Below, in pieces: positions 44,036 to 55,272 of a stretch of DNA of 64,000 nt (position 1 is its first letter; the number at the start of each line of letters is the position of its first letter). The notes under the pieces are model-generated. The model made no database searches. It was not told the origin of the DNA and saw nothing but the letters and a program-made list of their open reading frames with translations. Source of the DNA: Spirometra erinaceieuropaei (lineage: Eukaryota; Platyhelminthes; Cestoda; Diphyllobothriidea; Diphyllobothriidae); NCBI GenBank assembly GCA_902702965.1, contig CACRXP010000019.1, forward strand, positions 84,883 to 148,882, in the 5' to 3' direction. The position numbers and the translations under genes were made by a program.

Positions 44036-45504
44036 CACACTGCTTGGTCGCAACAGAATCACGGTCTTTGACTCCCACCCTCACCAACTCGCCTGGTCGC
44101 CCGCGTTGCAGACTGCAAAATTATCCACACAATTTTGTCCTTTCATAGCCTTCGGCGATAGAAATCTTCAGGGTTCGAATGTTCAGATCAACAAAAGTAT
44201 TGCTTCGGTGATGACCTTTTCTGTTTCTAACCAATAAGAACTTGACATTCACACATTCGCTTCTGTTGGTAAAACTTCCTTAATAAAGTACCGTGAAAGA
44301 GACCTTTTTAGGGTACATTGATGTTAACTGGGACAGTGAACGATAGGTCATAATCCACTTAATTTATTAAACGTTCGCGAGCTGTAATTATTTGTCGTGA
44401 TAATTGTTCATATGTTCAGAAAATAACTCTGAAACTACGGTCCACGTTTAATAAATCCTAAGGAGCATTATTAATCATGCTTGTGTTAGGTCTCTGGACT
44501 ATTTGACTCAACAACACAACCGAATGTCTTTCTGAAAGCATAATTATTTTGACGTATTTTTTAAAATAACATGATGAACGACTTGTATTGAGCTCTTTCG
44601 GGGAACATAAATGCAATTATAGAAAATCATTTCAAAAGATGCATAAAAGCGTCTCGACCTAGAACACGTAAAATCACTTAGATGAATATTTTGTGGAAAT
44701 ATTCCCGAACGAATTCGATCAGTACTTAACGGGTTTCAAACGTACAGTTGGTTATAATAGCCTCTGGTAATTTAGTCTCTGCTAAAACTTAAAAGTGAAA
44801 ATCACAATGGTAAATATCTTATACTAAGGATCGGGAGTATAAAATGTTGCTCTGTCGGACAGCAAAAGTTTGAGTGTTACTGGATTTTGCCTGGATGCCT
44901 AGTACTCATCCTAATCTTATTCAGGGACATTAATGCCTGACATTATAGGCAATCAAATTTGGCAGCATAAGTTACAATTAGCCTACCAGCTGTTTTGTGC
45001 CATAACGCCGTTTTTCAATAACCTGCCGCGCTAGCGTCATGCACTTTCTTTACGAATGCTCCCGAAACTGTCACATTTACTGTCTAACCTATTGTTCCGC
45101 TTGCCACCAGCGCAGCCAAGCAACCCTGGAGACTGTCAAAGCACACTCGTTTTACACCTATGATGGGAGTGCATACACACTCCTGTAGGAATATCCTTAA
45201 CCGCGTTTACGTAACCCGGTAAATATGGCGATCATCCAGGTGCTTGTCTTTTCTCTGTCGCGCAGGCTCTGACTGTATGGCTTCTACAGCAGTCGTTGTC
45301 GCATGGGAAAGCAGGCCCCTCAAATATGCTTTTTTCATCTTCTACTGCTGCCCTGGACTCGTTCCTGACAGTGATTGCAAAAATGTCTCGACTGCCTTAA
45401 GTGCTACAGACCTCCATATACAGGCGTTATTCGTTGACGGTAAGGATCAGGTGAGGAACCGCAAGCATCTGCGGCGTACAAGGAATACTTACTATTGCTT
45501 ATAG
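44036..45504. other. No gene recognised
   Basis: AT-rich DNA. A plus-strand frame of 86 codons at 45244-45504 has a mixed composition but no domain or splice context. Confidence 0.35.
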
Positions 45505-45884
45505 AAGCGAACAGGCGAGTTCCAGGTAGCAGTTCAGAAGACGAAGATGTGATCACGGGAGCCGCGTGACTTGCGAGCGGCTCGACTCATGACTCTCAGG
45601 CCCACAATCCACCAACAAATGTAATGACCTCCCGTTACCATATTCCGTGCTGAGAAGTTCCCTGGGCAAGGAAATCGGTCACGTGCGGAGGGCGCGGCCG
45701 AGCAATTGTCCCTGTAACAGTGAGCCAATTTGCCGAGTAGTTGCCACATCAGCATCCAACACGGATGTAGAAATTATGACGTGGACGCTGACTGACAAGC
45801 AAGCATCGCATCAATTACGACCCCAGCGGTGATTGCGAGAGCTTTTACTTGCAGTACGCATCTGGTCCCACGGCAGCCACGTGC

Positions 45885-45892
45885 TATAAATA
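45885..45892 (+). promoter_or_regulatory. TATA-like box in PLE-7
   Basis: GCTATAAATACTGCACTCC, 43 bp before the CUGANGA-like box, the same spacing as in PLE-5. Confidence 0.4.
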
Positions 45893-45930
45893 CTGCACTC
45901 CTTGTGCCACCATTATCCTTATCTGCGACT

Positions 45931-45975
45931 GCCACTGATGCTGGGTTTGAGTAGGCATCCGAAATGTCAGGCAAA
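45931..45975 (+). ncRNA. Hammerhead-like motif in PLE-7
   Basis: CTGATGC (45935-45941; last A changed), helix II of GGGT/GCATCC type, GAAA at 45961-45964 followed by TGTCAGGC. Close to the PLE family form but with two core changes. Confidence 0.4.
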
Positions 45976-46010
45976 TAAATACTTTTTTCCAGTGATCGCA
46001 TCTTCCTCGT

Positions 46011-48480
46011 CTTATTTAAGCAGTTTTTGGTCCGACACGACTATTCCGGTTTGGTGTTTCATCGTACAAGGTTGGCTCGTCTGTTGTAGACGGTTTGGTA
46101 TATTATCTACAATAAACGCAGCTTAGAGAGTAGAGAAGCAATCGCTGTAGACACTAAATGTTTATTTTTTTAATTGGCCCGCCTAATTTCGTTATCCATA
46201 TGTCAATACAATAAATATTTACCGTCCGAAAAACGAATTTACCAATTATCTATACATATTTCGACATTCCCATATGCATGCATGGACCCTGCCCGTAAAA
46301 CCCCTATTACCACTTTTCCCGTAAGACAGGCAGCCGTGCGTGTTTAAGGTCTTTCACCCGATCGTTGGCTCGTTGATCTATGTTTGCAGATTAACTATTA
46401 GCTATTCATTGCCCATAGAGCTTGCCAAAACTGCAGACCTCATTGCAGACAACGAAATATTATGCGAGGGGCTTTGGCCGAGAAAAAGCATTTGTTCAAT
46501 ACGCGGCCTAGTAAACAGTCGAGAGTCGGCTGTGGCTAGGCGACAGAAAAAAAATGTCGTGGAACTAAAAAAAAACCGTAGCAGTTGGTAGAGGCAAAAA
46601 GCGGATGTGAATTCGTGACTTGGTTCCCTTTAAATATCTATATTTCATTCCGATAGAAGGTACCTCTGATGCCTAATAAACTAAACGCCACATCGGGCCA
46701 AAAGTAACTTAGATCCATAATTACGGGGACTGTAGTTTGTTAGCAAATGCAAGATTTGCTCTCCAATAAACTACGAATGTCTACGCGAACTAACGAAATC
46801 ACAGTAGCGAAAAGTCTAACAATGAGTTTTTACTGTTACATCATAACTTCCTTCTCATAGGGCCTTATGTCAACAAACAAAAACGAAAAAATACTTTTTA
46901 GAGATTAAAAAATGCGTTTTCTAGTTTATAGCACGTTCTTCATTTGTCAGGCATGTGGTATGAGCGCTGCCAGCGAACGAGGCGATGCGCTTGAAGATAA
47001 GGGTTTTTCAGTGCCCAAATTTGAGAAAAGGTAACTTAACCGAACTGAGTGAATAAGTTAGAACATTCGGACAAAGCTCAGTAGACATAAAAAACATTAT
47101 ATTATTAGGACAGTTAAGATTACCTTCGATCGACTTAGTTAAAAGACTTTCTAGTCATTAAATGCTTCTAATTTTACACGGTATGTTTTTAAGGCGCGTT
47201 TTAGTCTGCCGGAAGAGTATTAGACAGGTTTAACGTCAGCTGATCTTTTAATCATTTGTATGCATTTTGTCAGAACATGCATCATTAACTGTACTTCAAA
47301 GGACCCTCCTATGTTATGCGATATCCCATATGCAGATGGAAGTTTTAGTTGGTGGCTGTATAACACAACTGTGGTTTTCACGTTAAAGTGCCGTTACGGC
47401 CATGCAAGCACTTTTTAAGTCGTGCGCATAATTTCAACCTCAGTGCAAAAGGGAGTGGCAATGTGGAGCTGCTCTCTGTATCACCGTAGAAATCACCATT
47501 AGTTGGCGACAAAAGCTACATAAAGCCGGCAAACTCTTGTTATTTCCCAGATTTTACAAAAGAACTTGCAAAAAAGGCTCTAAATTGAGAGACTGCGGAC
47601 TTTTTGGGAAACGGTAAGACTTTTTCAAACCAAACGCTTACGTATACGTGAGGAATCATCTGTGCTAGAGCAGTTTTCTGTACTTGTCCAAGGACGAGAA
47701 GGTAATAACAGGGATATATGAAAGCAACAGTCAAATGTGGATTTCTCTTAGGTTGGCAATTCAGTATGGTGTGGGGAACAAAATAATAGAGGCTTAATGC
47801 TTGAAATGGTGGAACGCATCATGATAGCCTATCTCGTAAAATGCCCTGACGTAGCGGTTTAGGCGAATTTAAAATTCAGAAAGAAAGGAAAATGTTGCTT
47901 GTATAATGCGAAACATTACAGAGGAAATACAGACTGTTCGAACGTATGTGAATGCTTTTTGGAATTAATAACTATCTTTTCATGCAAATGTCGACATTTT
48001 ATGTTTTTATGTGTTAAAGCCATAGCGTACTAAAGGCATAAATTTGCTTTGGCTAGTATTCCGTAGTAGTTACCCAAACAACAGTCCATTACTCCCCTTT
48101 TTGAGAAAGCGAAGTTATGCAAAATTCTGTATGCTGACGTGACCTGCTCTCCCCCAGAAACAGATTTCAAAATCACATGGACCAGCATCACACAACTGCT
48201 GTTTGTTCTGATGGCAACAGTTAACCAATTTTAAAGACCGATGCAGGGAACTTAAATATTTCACTCTTGGGAAAAGGGCAAGAATACGACGATTAAGGGA
48301 TTTAACTCTTAACAATCAACCTGGTCTTTTTTCACGTTATCTTCCCAAGCGTCTTATTTTTTTCCCAAGTTTATTTTACAGAAAACTATGGGAGCGATAC
48401 TCTTACTTTTTAGAAGTGTAATAAACGATAACGTAGTATGGCTGCATACAAAACGGCAGCAGAGATAATAGTATTTCGTG
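46011..48480. other. No gene recognised
   Basis: AT-rich. Frames at 46340-46591 and 47540-47734 have no domain. Nothing repeated was noticed. Confidence 0.4.
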
Positions 48481-48832
48481 AAGTGTGGAACACCCGAGCC
48501 TCGAACTCGCGACCTGTTGGTTTAGAAGTCAACGCCTCTACTCACCGGGCCACGAGCCCGTTGCCTTGTCGGTTTTCGATCGGGAATATACAGTGGTAGG
48601 GGGCGCTCACCGATCGTTCATACGGAACTCACTCGTTCCGTTGTGCCTTAAGAGCTCTCTCTCGAGCCCAACCAGCAGCCGCACAGCGGCGCATGATACA
48701 TAGGCAGAGTAACATTACCGACAAAGACAAGGGAGACTGGAATGGCCATTTCTGGCTTATTAGCCGTCGTCAGCCAGCCATACCCAAGCCCGAAGTGTGG
48801 AACACCAACTCTGCCTATATATATATATATTT
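48481..48832 (-). mobile_element. tRNA-derived SINE / retrozyme-like element, complete permuted unit
   Basis: Read on the minus strand: (AT)n, GTGTTCCACACTT, hammerhead-like motif, GTCGGTAATG, a GCGCCGC/GCGGC hairpin, GCTCGAGAGAGAGC, GGTGAGCGCC, TGTATATTCC, then a tRNA-like segment with A box TGGCCCGGTGAG (48542-48553) and B box GTTCGAGGC (48499-48507), and again GTGTTCCACACTT. The 14-bp block is repeated directly at 48481-48494 and 48793-48806, giving a unit of 312 bp that begins and ends at the same place. The anticodon-like loop reads CTTCTAA, and the T arm CGAG-TTCGAGG-CTCG is perfect. No protein. Pol III transcription is inferred. Confidence 0.8.
48735..48779 (-). ncRNA. Hammerhead-like ribozyme motif in SINE
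   Basis: On the minus strand: GGCTGG (48774-48779), CTGACGA (48767-48773), C, GGCT-AATA-AGCC, A, GAAA (48749-48752), self-complementary ATGGCCAT, T, CCAGTC (48735-48740). GGCTGG and CCAGTC form a six-base-pair helix I with one G-U. Both core boxes are intact; the only departure is the C/A pair beside the core in helix II. Confidence 0.55.
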
Positions 48833-50093
48833 CAGTTAAGTTAAGTTCAGTTTTATTTAGAGAAATGTTGGCAAACGTCTTTAAATTCCCTTTTGTTTAC
48901 AATAACCCCATGTACAACATCATATAGTAGGATCTCGGTCGCTTTTAACAGGGCAGTATTTGGCGATGATGCATAAACGGTTGAAGTGAAAAGTGCATGA
49001 GTGCATGACAAGAAAATGAAGTCTAGGATACTGGATGCGGTCATACAACGGCAAAACGGCTTTCCAATTGCGTTCCCAGTCGAGGTTTCTGCAGGAACCT
49101 CCTAAATCCCCTCGGTCACATCAGCTGCATTCTCGCAAACATATGTTTTCGTTGGGTGTCCAGTCATATTACCTCCCAGTTAAGGTCAGGCAAACACCAC
49201 GAATACAATTATTAACGGTGCATTTGTCCTCCTTCAAAAACTTTATACAGTAATTTGATCAGAAGACGACAACACTGTGAATTCAACATACCAAGGAAGA
49301 TGTATATATGAGCACACATTTGACAGTATGTTATATCAAATTGATTTTTTGCGTAAAATGGTTTAGACAAGTTAGGGCAAACTTACCTAAATGTCATACA
49401 GCAGAATAATCTTGTAATTTAATGCGAAACTGTAAATTTAGAGGCCAAGTTATATTCCGTACAGCCCCCTAACTCTTTGATAGAGAGTGTAAACAGGGCA
49501 GTATCTGCGCCCGTATCCGTGGATCTCGATGAAGATCTGATGAAAATCCTCGAAACATAATTTTAACTGCAACTGAACTATTACATTCAACTTTGAAAAC
49601 TGTGGGCGGTCCAAGATCAAAATAATGTCTACAGATTCCAAAGAGCAGCCACCGAAATGTTTAGGCACCACGGCTCCTTATCCTAGGCAGCCCGCCTGAA
49701 CTACTTTCTTTTGATTGTCTAAGTTCCGGAAATATGAACATGTTAAAATTGAAAAGTCAAGTTGGCAGCCATGTGTTTTCTGTAATTCTTCGTTAGTCAA
49801 CAGTTACATGAAGGAATGAAAATGAACAAATTTAACAGTGTTTTTATGTGTTTCAAGAGCTAATAAGTAATTTACACTCATCTTCTCCACGCCGCCCGCA
49901 TGACGAGATCGGCGGCTTTTGTTCCTTCGAGCTAGGGGAAGAGGGCTAAGAGAGTATTTGAGTAATGTTGTTGGAATTATTACACGGAGTACGCATCACT
50001 GTAATTAGGGGTTTGAAGCGGCATGTCGTCATCACTTGAGGTTGGCATTGGCCACGGTCGAAAAAGCGCTTGTATCAGGGTTTTCTGACGGCA
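48833..50093. other. No gene recognised
   Basis: AT-rich spacer. Frames at 49035-49253 and 49450-49671 have no domain. Confidence 0.4.
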
Positions 50094-50935
50094 TTACATC
50101 GGATTCGCTAGCCACATAGCCACTGGCTCGGCCGTCTTTATTATCCGTTGGCGTAGGCCTTTAGAGAAGCTTGTTGGTGTCCGATAGACAACCTGAAATG
50201 CTTCCTTGGCCTCGACTTCGTAAACCGTATCGATGAAATTAGCGAGAATTGAACTCGAAATCGATCTGATCTCACCTCTGTCTGACCAGGCGAGCATATG
50301 TTCACGCACCTTCTTTACCAGGCGTCTCGTTGTACGGCCGATGTATCCCGCTCCATAAGAGTAAAGGAATAAGTAGATACTCATCGGTGTGACCTTAAAC
50401 GATTGTCTGTTTTTACCTCCCAAACATAGGAGGGGAGAGTTTGTAAAACATACGCGTACATTTGCTGCGGAGCATGCTCTCTTGATAGCTGTTGTCAGGC
50501 ACCGTCCGACTAGGTCGCTCACTGCGTCCTCTGCAAAAGACAGGCTCGTGAATATATCATTTTTTCTGAAGTCGCAACAGTGGGCTTTATAATGCGTTCC
50601 CCGATATTTCGGAGGATAAATCTATCTGGGTATCCGTTCTCGTGAAGTGCGTTCCACAGCTGTTGGAGCTCTGCTTCAATAGTTTCAGGTGAGCAGATGT
50701 GCCTCACTCTAGCTGTCAATCTCTGGACTATATTTTGTTTGATGTTGAGGGGAAAAAAATTGTGGCAGTTAATATATTGTCCCTTATAGGTTTTATTTCG
50801 GAACACCCGGCGCTGGATGAACTCATCCTCCTGTCTGTCCAGAAGGCCGTCGAAAAAAGCAATTTCGATTGCATCAGACTCGGCAGTGAACTTTAGCGAG
50901 GGGTGCGCTCTGTTGAACTGTTAATTGTATACATT
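50094..50935 (-). pseudogene. Penelope-like RT C-terminus and GIY-YIG endonuclease of a third lineage (PLE-8)
   Basis: The minus-strand frame runs from about 50935 (a PSLKFTAESD and AFFDG segment, equivalent to the RT thumb entry FTxE...FLD), through VFRNKTYKGQY, to an NGYPDRFILRNI segment; it then needs one frame change near 50565-50580, at CAGAAAAAATG, to continue with SLSFAEDAVSDLVGR, LFLYSYGAGYIGRTTRRL (GIY-YIG) and VREHM, ending MWLANP at the stop 50094-50096. This is about 280 codons with a single indel. It differs strongly from the PLE-2/PLE-10 family and lacks the CSCGQ-type zinc-like cysteines. No terminal repeats recognised nearby. Confidence 0.85.
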
Positions 50936-52075
50936 TTCATTCTTTCATGCAACTGTATTGGCCTGACAAAGAATTACCGAAAACACTTTTTTACCACCTT
51001 GACATTCTTTTGAGTTTTTGGCGAATGCACGGAGATCTCTAACAAGTACTGTGTATCGCATAGGGAGTGAATGGCAGCTGGGACCATAATTTACCGAACG
51101 ACAAAACTCCAGGGTTAGTCATAAAATGCTTGCGTCCGGCAGGAAAGATGGACAAAGTCTGCTTATTCTAGCACAGCGGTCAGATCACGGAATGTTCTCA
51201 CCGAAGATGCTGTTACGCCACCATTATAGAAATATTTTTAAAGGCACCTTGACAGGTTTACGTTTAAAATGGGAATAAATGACGAGGTTTTGAACTCAGC
51301 CATTTAGACTCACGCCCAAATTGTCACGCTTTAGTGGCTTTTGTTGAATCAGTGCAGTCCACACGGCTTCTATGTACACTGCTTCAGATTTTACGCTGGA
51401 AGTGGGTTAGGCGAACGCCAACGTCTGTTTACTTGAATAAACAGAAATAAACTGAACGAAACCTTTGGTGCTCGGGACAGACATCAAATTAGCAAAAAAG
51501 GCATTTCGTGGGTTCTTTGAACTGCCTTTCAATGATGACGACAAGGACATGGAATATTACCGCATACGCATTTTTGAAGTCAGCTAATGAATGGTATTTT
51601 CGGACATGGAATTGTGCGCTAGCCTTTAAAAGGTAGCTCGCAATGCTAAACAATCCAGTGACAGATTTATCAAAATTGTCTGCGGCATGATTTATAAATG
51701 AGCTTTCAGTTTCGGCGCAAATTTATGTCTAGGTTTTTGTTCTTTTATCATTTATATTGTTTGGAGGAGAGCGAACATGCGCCCGGGAAGCCCATTCATT
51801 CAGGTAACAGTCTGAAGGATCCAAATAAGCGCTAAATCTATGACTGCCTGAAACATTGTCTGTCTGTCAATTACTGAAGCAAAACACTCGCATCAAACAT
51901 TCTGCTGTACTTTGTACATTTTTTCTTTTAAGCAACACTGAAAGCCTAATGTTGCACATGCAATAACGAACCTATACTTATTGAGTCCGTTAGAAAAGTA
52001 AAATATTTTAAATTTTGTCAGCACTCACTGCGAGACATCCAAATTACGCTAAGCAGAAGTAAATATGAGCAGGTA
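50936..52075. other. No gene recognised
   Basis: AT-rich spacer upstream of a MITE, without supported frames. Confidence 0.45.
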
Positions 52076-53048
52076 CAGTAGGTGTACTAACTCATGAAAT
52101 GTAACCCAAAAATTCGAAATGTGTTTTCGCTTCGAAAGGATTAATAAAGAAGGCTTGTAAAATTAGTCAGCCAGAAACATAATTCTATATTATTTCAGTT
52201 ACCTCAGGATGCCAGCTTTTGAGTGAACCTCCTTCCGGCTGCATGCAAAAGCTATACTCTGTAAAAATGAAAACTTAGTTAGCATGAATTTTTCTCATTG
52301 ATGTTCGATACCCCTAATGTCCAATTATTACTCGTGGAAAACATGCATAGAAGTATTCATTCTGTCGCTCTTTCGGTAGATAATTACGTCTTCACCCAAT
52401 TTTACACTCAAAGCAAGAGTTGAATTCGGCTTTTAAAAACTTCTCCAATTCCCGAATAAATTTGAACCCGATCTACCGTTACACTTGGATTCAGGCTTTC
52501 CAAACTACAAGCCGTACATTTTCCGCCTACGGAAAACCACACATTTCTCTACGATAATAAAGGAGGACTATATAGGTTTCATATAATTTAACAGTGGATT
52601 TGGGCCAAATTGGTAACTTCAGCGACATGACGATTCATAAACGGCCATTTAAGGGTATTTAAAAGTCTCACAGTTAGAAAATTTTTAAAAACCGAATTAT
52701 GTCCATCCCTCGAGTGTACAATTAGGCGTAGACGTAATTTTCTACCGAATGAGCAAATAACTGTATATTTCCATGCACAATTTCAATTAAATATAGTTGA
52801 ACATTTTGGGGTATCGAACATCATTGCGAAAACTTAATGCTACGTAAGCAGTCGTTTTTTAGAGTGTGTAGTTTTTGCATGCAGCCGTAAGGGATTTAAT
52901 TCGAAAGCCGGCATCCCCAGGTAACTGAAATATTATAGAACAATGTTGCCGGCTGACTATTTTTTACAACCCTACCTAATTAATATTTTCAAAACGAAAA
53001 CCCATATCGGAATTTCGGTTGACATTTCGTGAGTTAGCCCACGTACTG
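52076..53048. mobile_element. TA-flanked MITE with long inverted repeats (copy 3)
   Basis: 973 bp, starts CAGTAGGTGTACTAACTCATG and ends CACGTACTG, with TA on both sides (52074-52075 and 53049-53050). Long arms are inverted: ACCTCAGGATGCCAGCTTTTG on the left mirrors the CCGGCATCCCCAGGT block on the right. The middle holds a TTTCCGCCTACGGAAAA hairpin-like block. No coding capacity. Confidence 0.9.
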
Positions 53049-53050
53049 TA

Positions 53051-53489
53051 GTTTTGCCGGGTGATAATGTTAAAAGAAAAATGGCTCGATCGTTTGAACG
53101 AAACTTAACTTTACTTAGCAATCGCATTAGAATTCGAGTTAACCATCGAAGAGGACAACAGTCAAATATAGTGAAGGCAGACAAACATAAACCTTACAAA
53201 ATTAACAGTTCCATGCATTTATTGCTGCTGGACAAAGCTGACCTTTTCGTCCGAATTCGAGTTTTTAATTATTTCGTTTACTTTACAGGTGTAGCTTATC
53301 TGCTTTATACATTCTCGACGGCCTATCTTGCCAAAACTGCTATTAAAAGCCTTGTTACATCCTGCTTTTCCGCTTGACCGGCATTTCTGCCCACACACAT
53401 TATCAGTCCTGAATATGAAGACAGGACAGCATTGTTATTCTTAGCGAACTTTGGGGCGATTTCGAACATTTCCATCGTTGATATGAAGT
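53051..53489. other. 107-codon frame without domain
   Basis: A plus-strand frame at 53054-53377 starts inside the MITE end and encodes a basic then hydrophobic peptide with aromatic runs. It has no recognisable domain and AT-driven composition; I do not call it a gene. Confidence 0.3.
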
Positions 53490-53870
53490 AGAAGCAATTA
53501 ATGAAGCAATACCTTTATTCGCCTGACGTTTCGAATTCTCAATTAAACCCATTAACAGAGACATTGACAGAAACGGGGGATTTTCGCACAGCAAGTTGTA
53601 GTGTTTAAAGAATGTAATCGCTATGCTACCGCACATCCATGGTAATTAACCGCTCTCCCCTTCAGCATGAACTGTTGTCCGCTGGTGCGCTAATAACATG
53701 ATGGGCGGCATGCAAGCTATTAATTGCTGGAATCTCATTAGACCTTTTGGATGCTGGCGTGATCATTACTAGGCCATCTGGTTCTCCGGCGTGCAAGCTT
53801 CCGTGTGGTCAGCCTGTGGTTTGTGAATTACGAATGCTAGGTTAAAGGCAGGCCAGATTCAACCTTATTT
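53490..53870 (-). mobile_element. Solo Penelope terminal repeat (PLE-9)
   Basis: Minus-strand terminal repeat: AATAAAGGTATTG and GCCTGACG blocks, a hammerhead-like motif, then the internal tail with GCATGCAAGCTATTAATT, ATGCTGGCGTGATCATTAC and GGCCATCTGG, matching 37270-37410. No endonuclease is left. Confidence 0.65.
53521..53562 (-). ncRNA. Hammerhead-like motif in PLE-9, decayed
   Basis: Minus strand: CTGTTAA replaces CTGATGA, while CGAAACGTCAGGC is intact. One box is destroyed. Confidence 0.3.
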
Positions 53871-53879
53871 AAGAATAAA

Positions 53880-54240
53880 GAAAGTTTGTTAAAACCGAAT
53901 CGTACCTTTTCTTCGAGCGTAACATTTTACGAAGACATAGTGTGCTGTCAACTAAGTAAGGGGAATCTGTATGGGTGTTCGCAAAGAAATAAATTAGAGA
54001 TTTCTAGTGCATCAGGAATAAATTTTAAAAACCCATGCTACTAAAGTATTTACTTTTTACGAAATATTGTTTCCACAAGCGGTCGATAAGATGCTTTTTC
54101 GAAAGCCGTCATCCTGACATGCCTGCAGTATCTTAACGTTTTACGAAATAACGATAATTCTTACGACACTACCAAAGTAATTTTTCGCAATTGGAAGCAC
54201 ACTTCACTATTTCAGTCAACTATTCATGAGGTAGCATTTC
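53880..54240. mobile_element. Fragment of the 1-kb MITE
   Basis: Blocks near the right half of the MITE can be followed (AAAACCGAATCGTACCTTTTC, CGAAAGCCGTCATCCTGACATG, TTTCAGTCAACTATTCATGAG), without a clear left arm. Strongly diverged. Confidence 0.5.
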
Positions 54241-54292
54241 TATTTTAGTCAATGATTATAAGTGACCCGCGCAGCATCTGATTTACTCCCTT

Positions 54293-54316
54293 CTTCTTCT
54301 TCTTCTTCTTCTTCTA
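54293..54316 (+). repeat. (TTC)n microsatellite
   Basis: Eight consecutive TTC units with slight extension (TTCTACTTCTCC). Confidence 0.95.
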
Positions 54317-55272
54317 CTTCTCCACCTGAGACGGTGTCACTACTAAGCTAGGGATACCGGAGGCAAGGTAGAGAACGCAGGTGGCTGTTATGGTGTAGAT
54401 ACGCACTTAGTCGTACCAACACACTCCCTAGGATTTTGCACGCAGAAGCAGAAGAAGGGGCCGAGGCTTGGCTTTTAATAGAGCCATTCAATGCACAGTT
54501 GATTGCCAAGCCTCTCGCGATTGTCATGTAAGTACGCCTTGAGGGTACGGTTGGTCCGCGTGGATTGCCTTACTAATTAATATTCGGAATCATCTTTCTC
54601 ATCGCTGTTACGTGTTCGACCGTACGCGACAGGAGTAATCTCCAAGTATTGCGGACCAGTATTGCCTTGCACCAGACGCGATAAATGCGTCCAGATAACC
54701 CCAACAGTCAAAGCGAGTCGCTTAGCACCGTTACTCCACGTCTGACTGCTCTCTCTCTCTGCGATGTATAAGACCTCAGTTTAAAGTGGCCTGGGGAAGT
54801 GGTTGATGGTTTCTCTGATGCTCTCAACATACGGGAGTGCTCAGCGTTATTTGGCTTACGCTTCGGTCAGTATCTCTTGTCAAACTTGCAAGTGCAATAT
54901 GACGAAGTGGTTTAGGTAACCTTTTTACTTGAGTACCTCTCGAAAGCATTACAATTCAGTGCACGCCAATAAAGATAAGTGAGTGAGCGCAGTTGATCTT
55001 AACGATTGTAGCTGGTAAATACCGCAACCGTCAGTTACTTGGTAGTGTCTCTGGTATTATTTTCAATTTTGAAACTTCAGTCAGTCAGTGTATTTGAGGG
55101 AAATACGCTTACGCCTTTGAACTCCCTATTTGTACATAAAAAATCGATAAATTAGCAGAATGTGAATAAATTACAGCAGTAAGTGTATGCACGCATTGAT
55201 TCACATATGACACTGGTCTCATGGCGACAAAGTCACATAGTCCGCTTGATGCTGTAGCATATGTCTGTCAAG
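54317..55272. other. Unassigned GC-richer DNA, may include LINE 3' end
   Basis: The part at 54320-54850 is GC-richer than average and may be an unrecognised repeat. The 200 bases next to the LINE stop (55075-55272) are a plausible LINE 3' untranslated region. No gene supported. Confidence 0.35.

Larger units (their letters stand above)
45505..46010. mobile_element. Penelope terminal repeats in inverted arrangement, no ORF (PLE-7)
   Basis: The left end (AGAAGCGAACAGGCGAGTTCC) is the reverse complement type of the family tail GGACTCGTCTC...GCTTCT, while the right part runs plus with TATAAATACTGCACTCC, a hammerhead-like motif and GTCAGGCAAATAAATAC. Only terminal-repeat DNA is left between them. 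Damage is moderate to heavy. Confidence 0.65.

Noticed and set aside
43595..44062. 155-codon minus-strand frame, similar to one at 28004-28366
   Set aside because: The plus-strand frames are conserved between the copies to the same degree, so conservation reflects the DNA repeat and not a protein.
48499..48560. Genuine tRNA gene
   Set aside because: A and B boxes and the T arm are present, but there is no matching acceptor stem and the segment is part of a dispersed repeat, so it is a tRNA-derived SINE head.
53054..53377. 107-codon plus-strand frame
   Set aside because: Begins at a MITE border in AT-rich DNA and has no domain.
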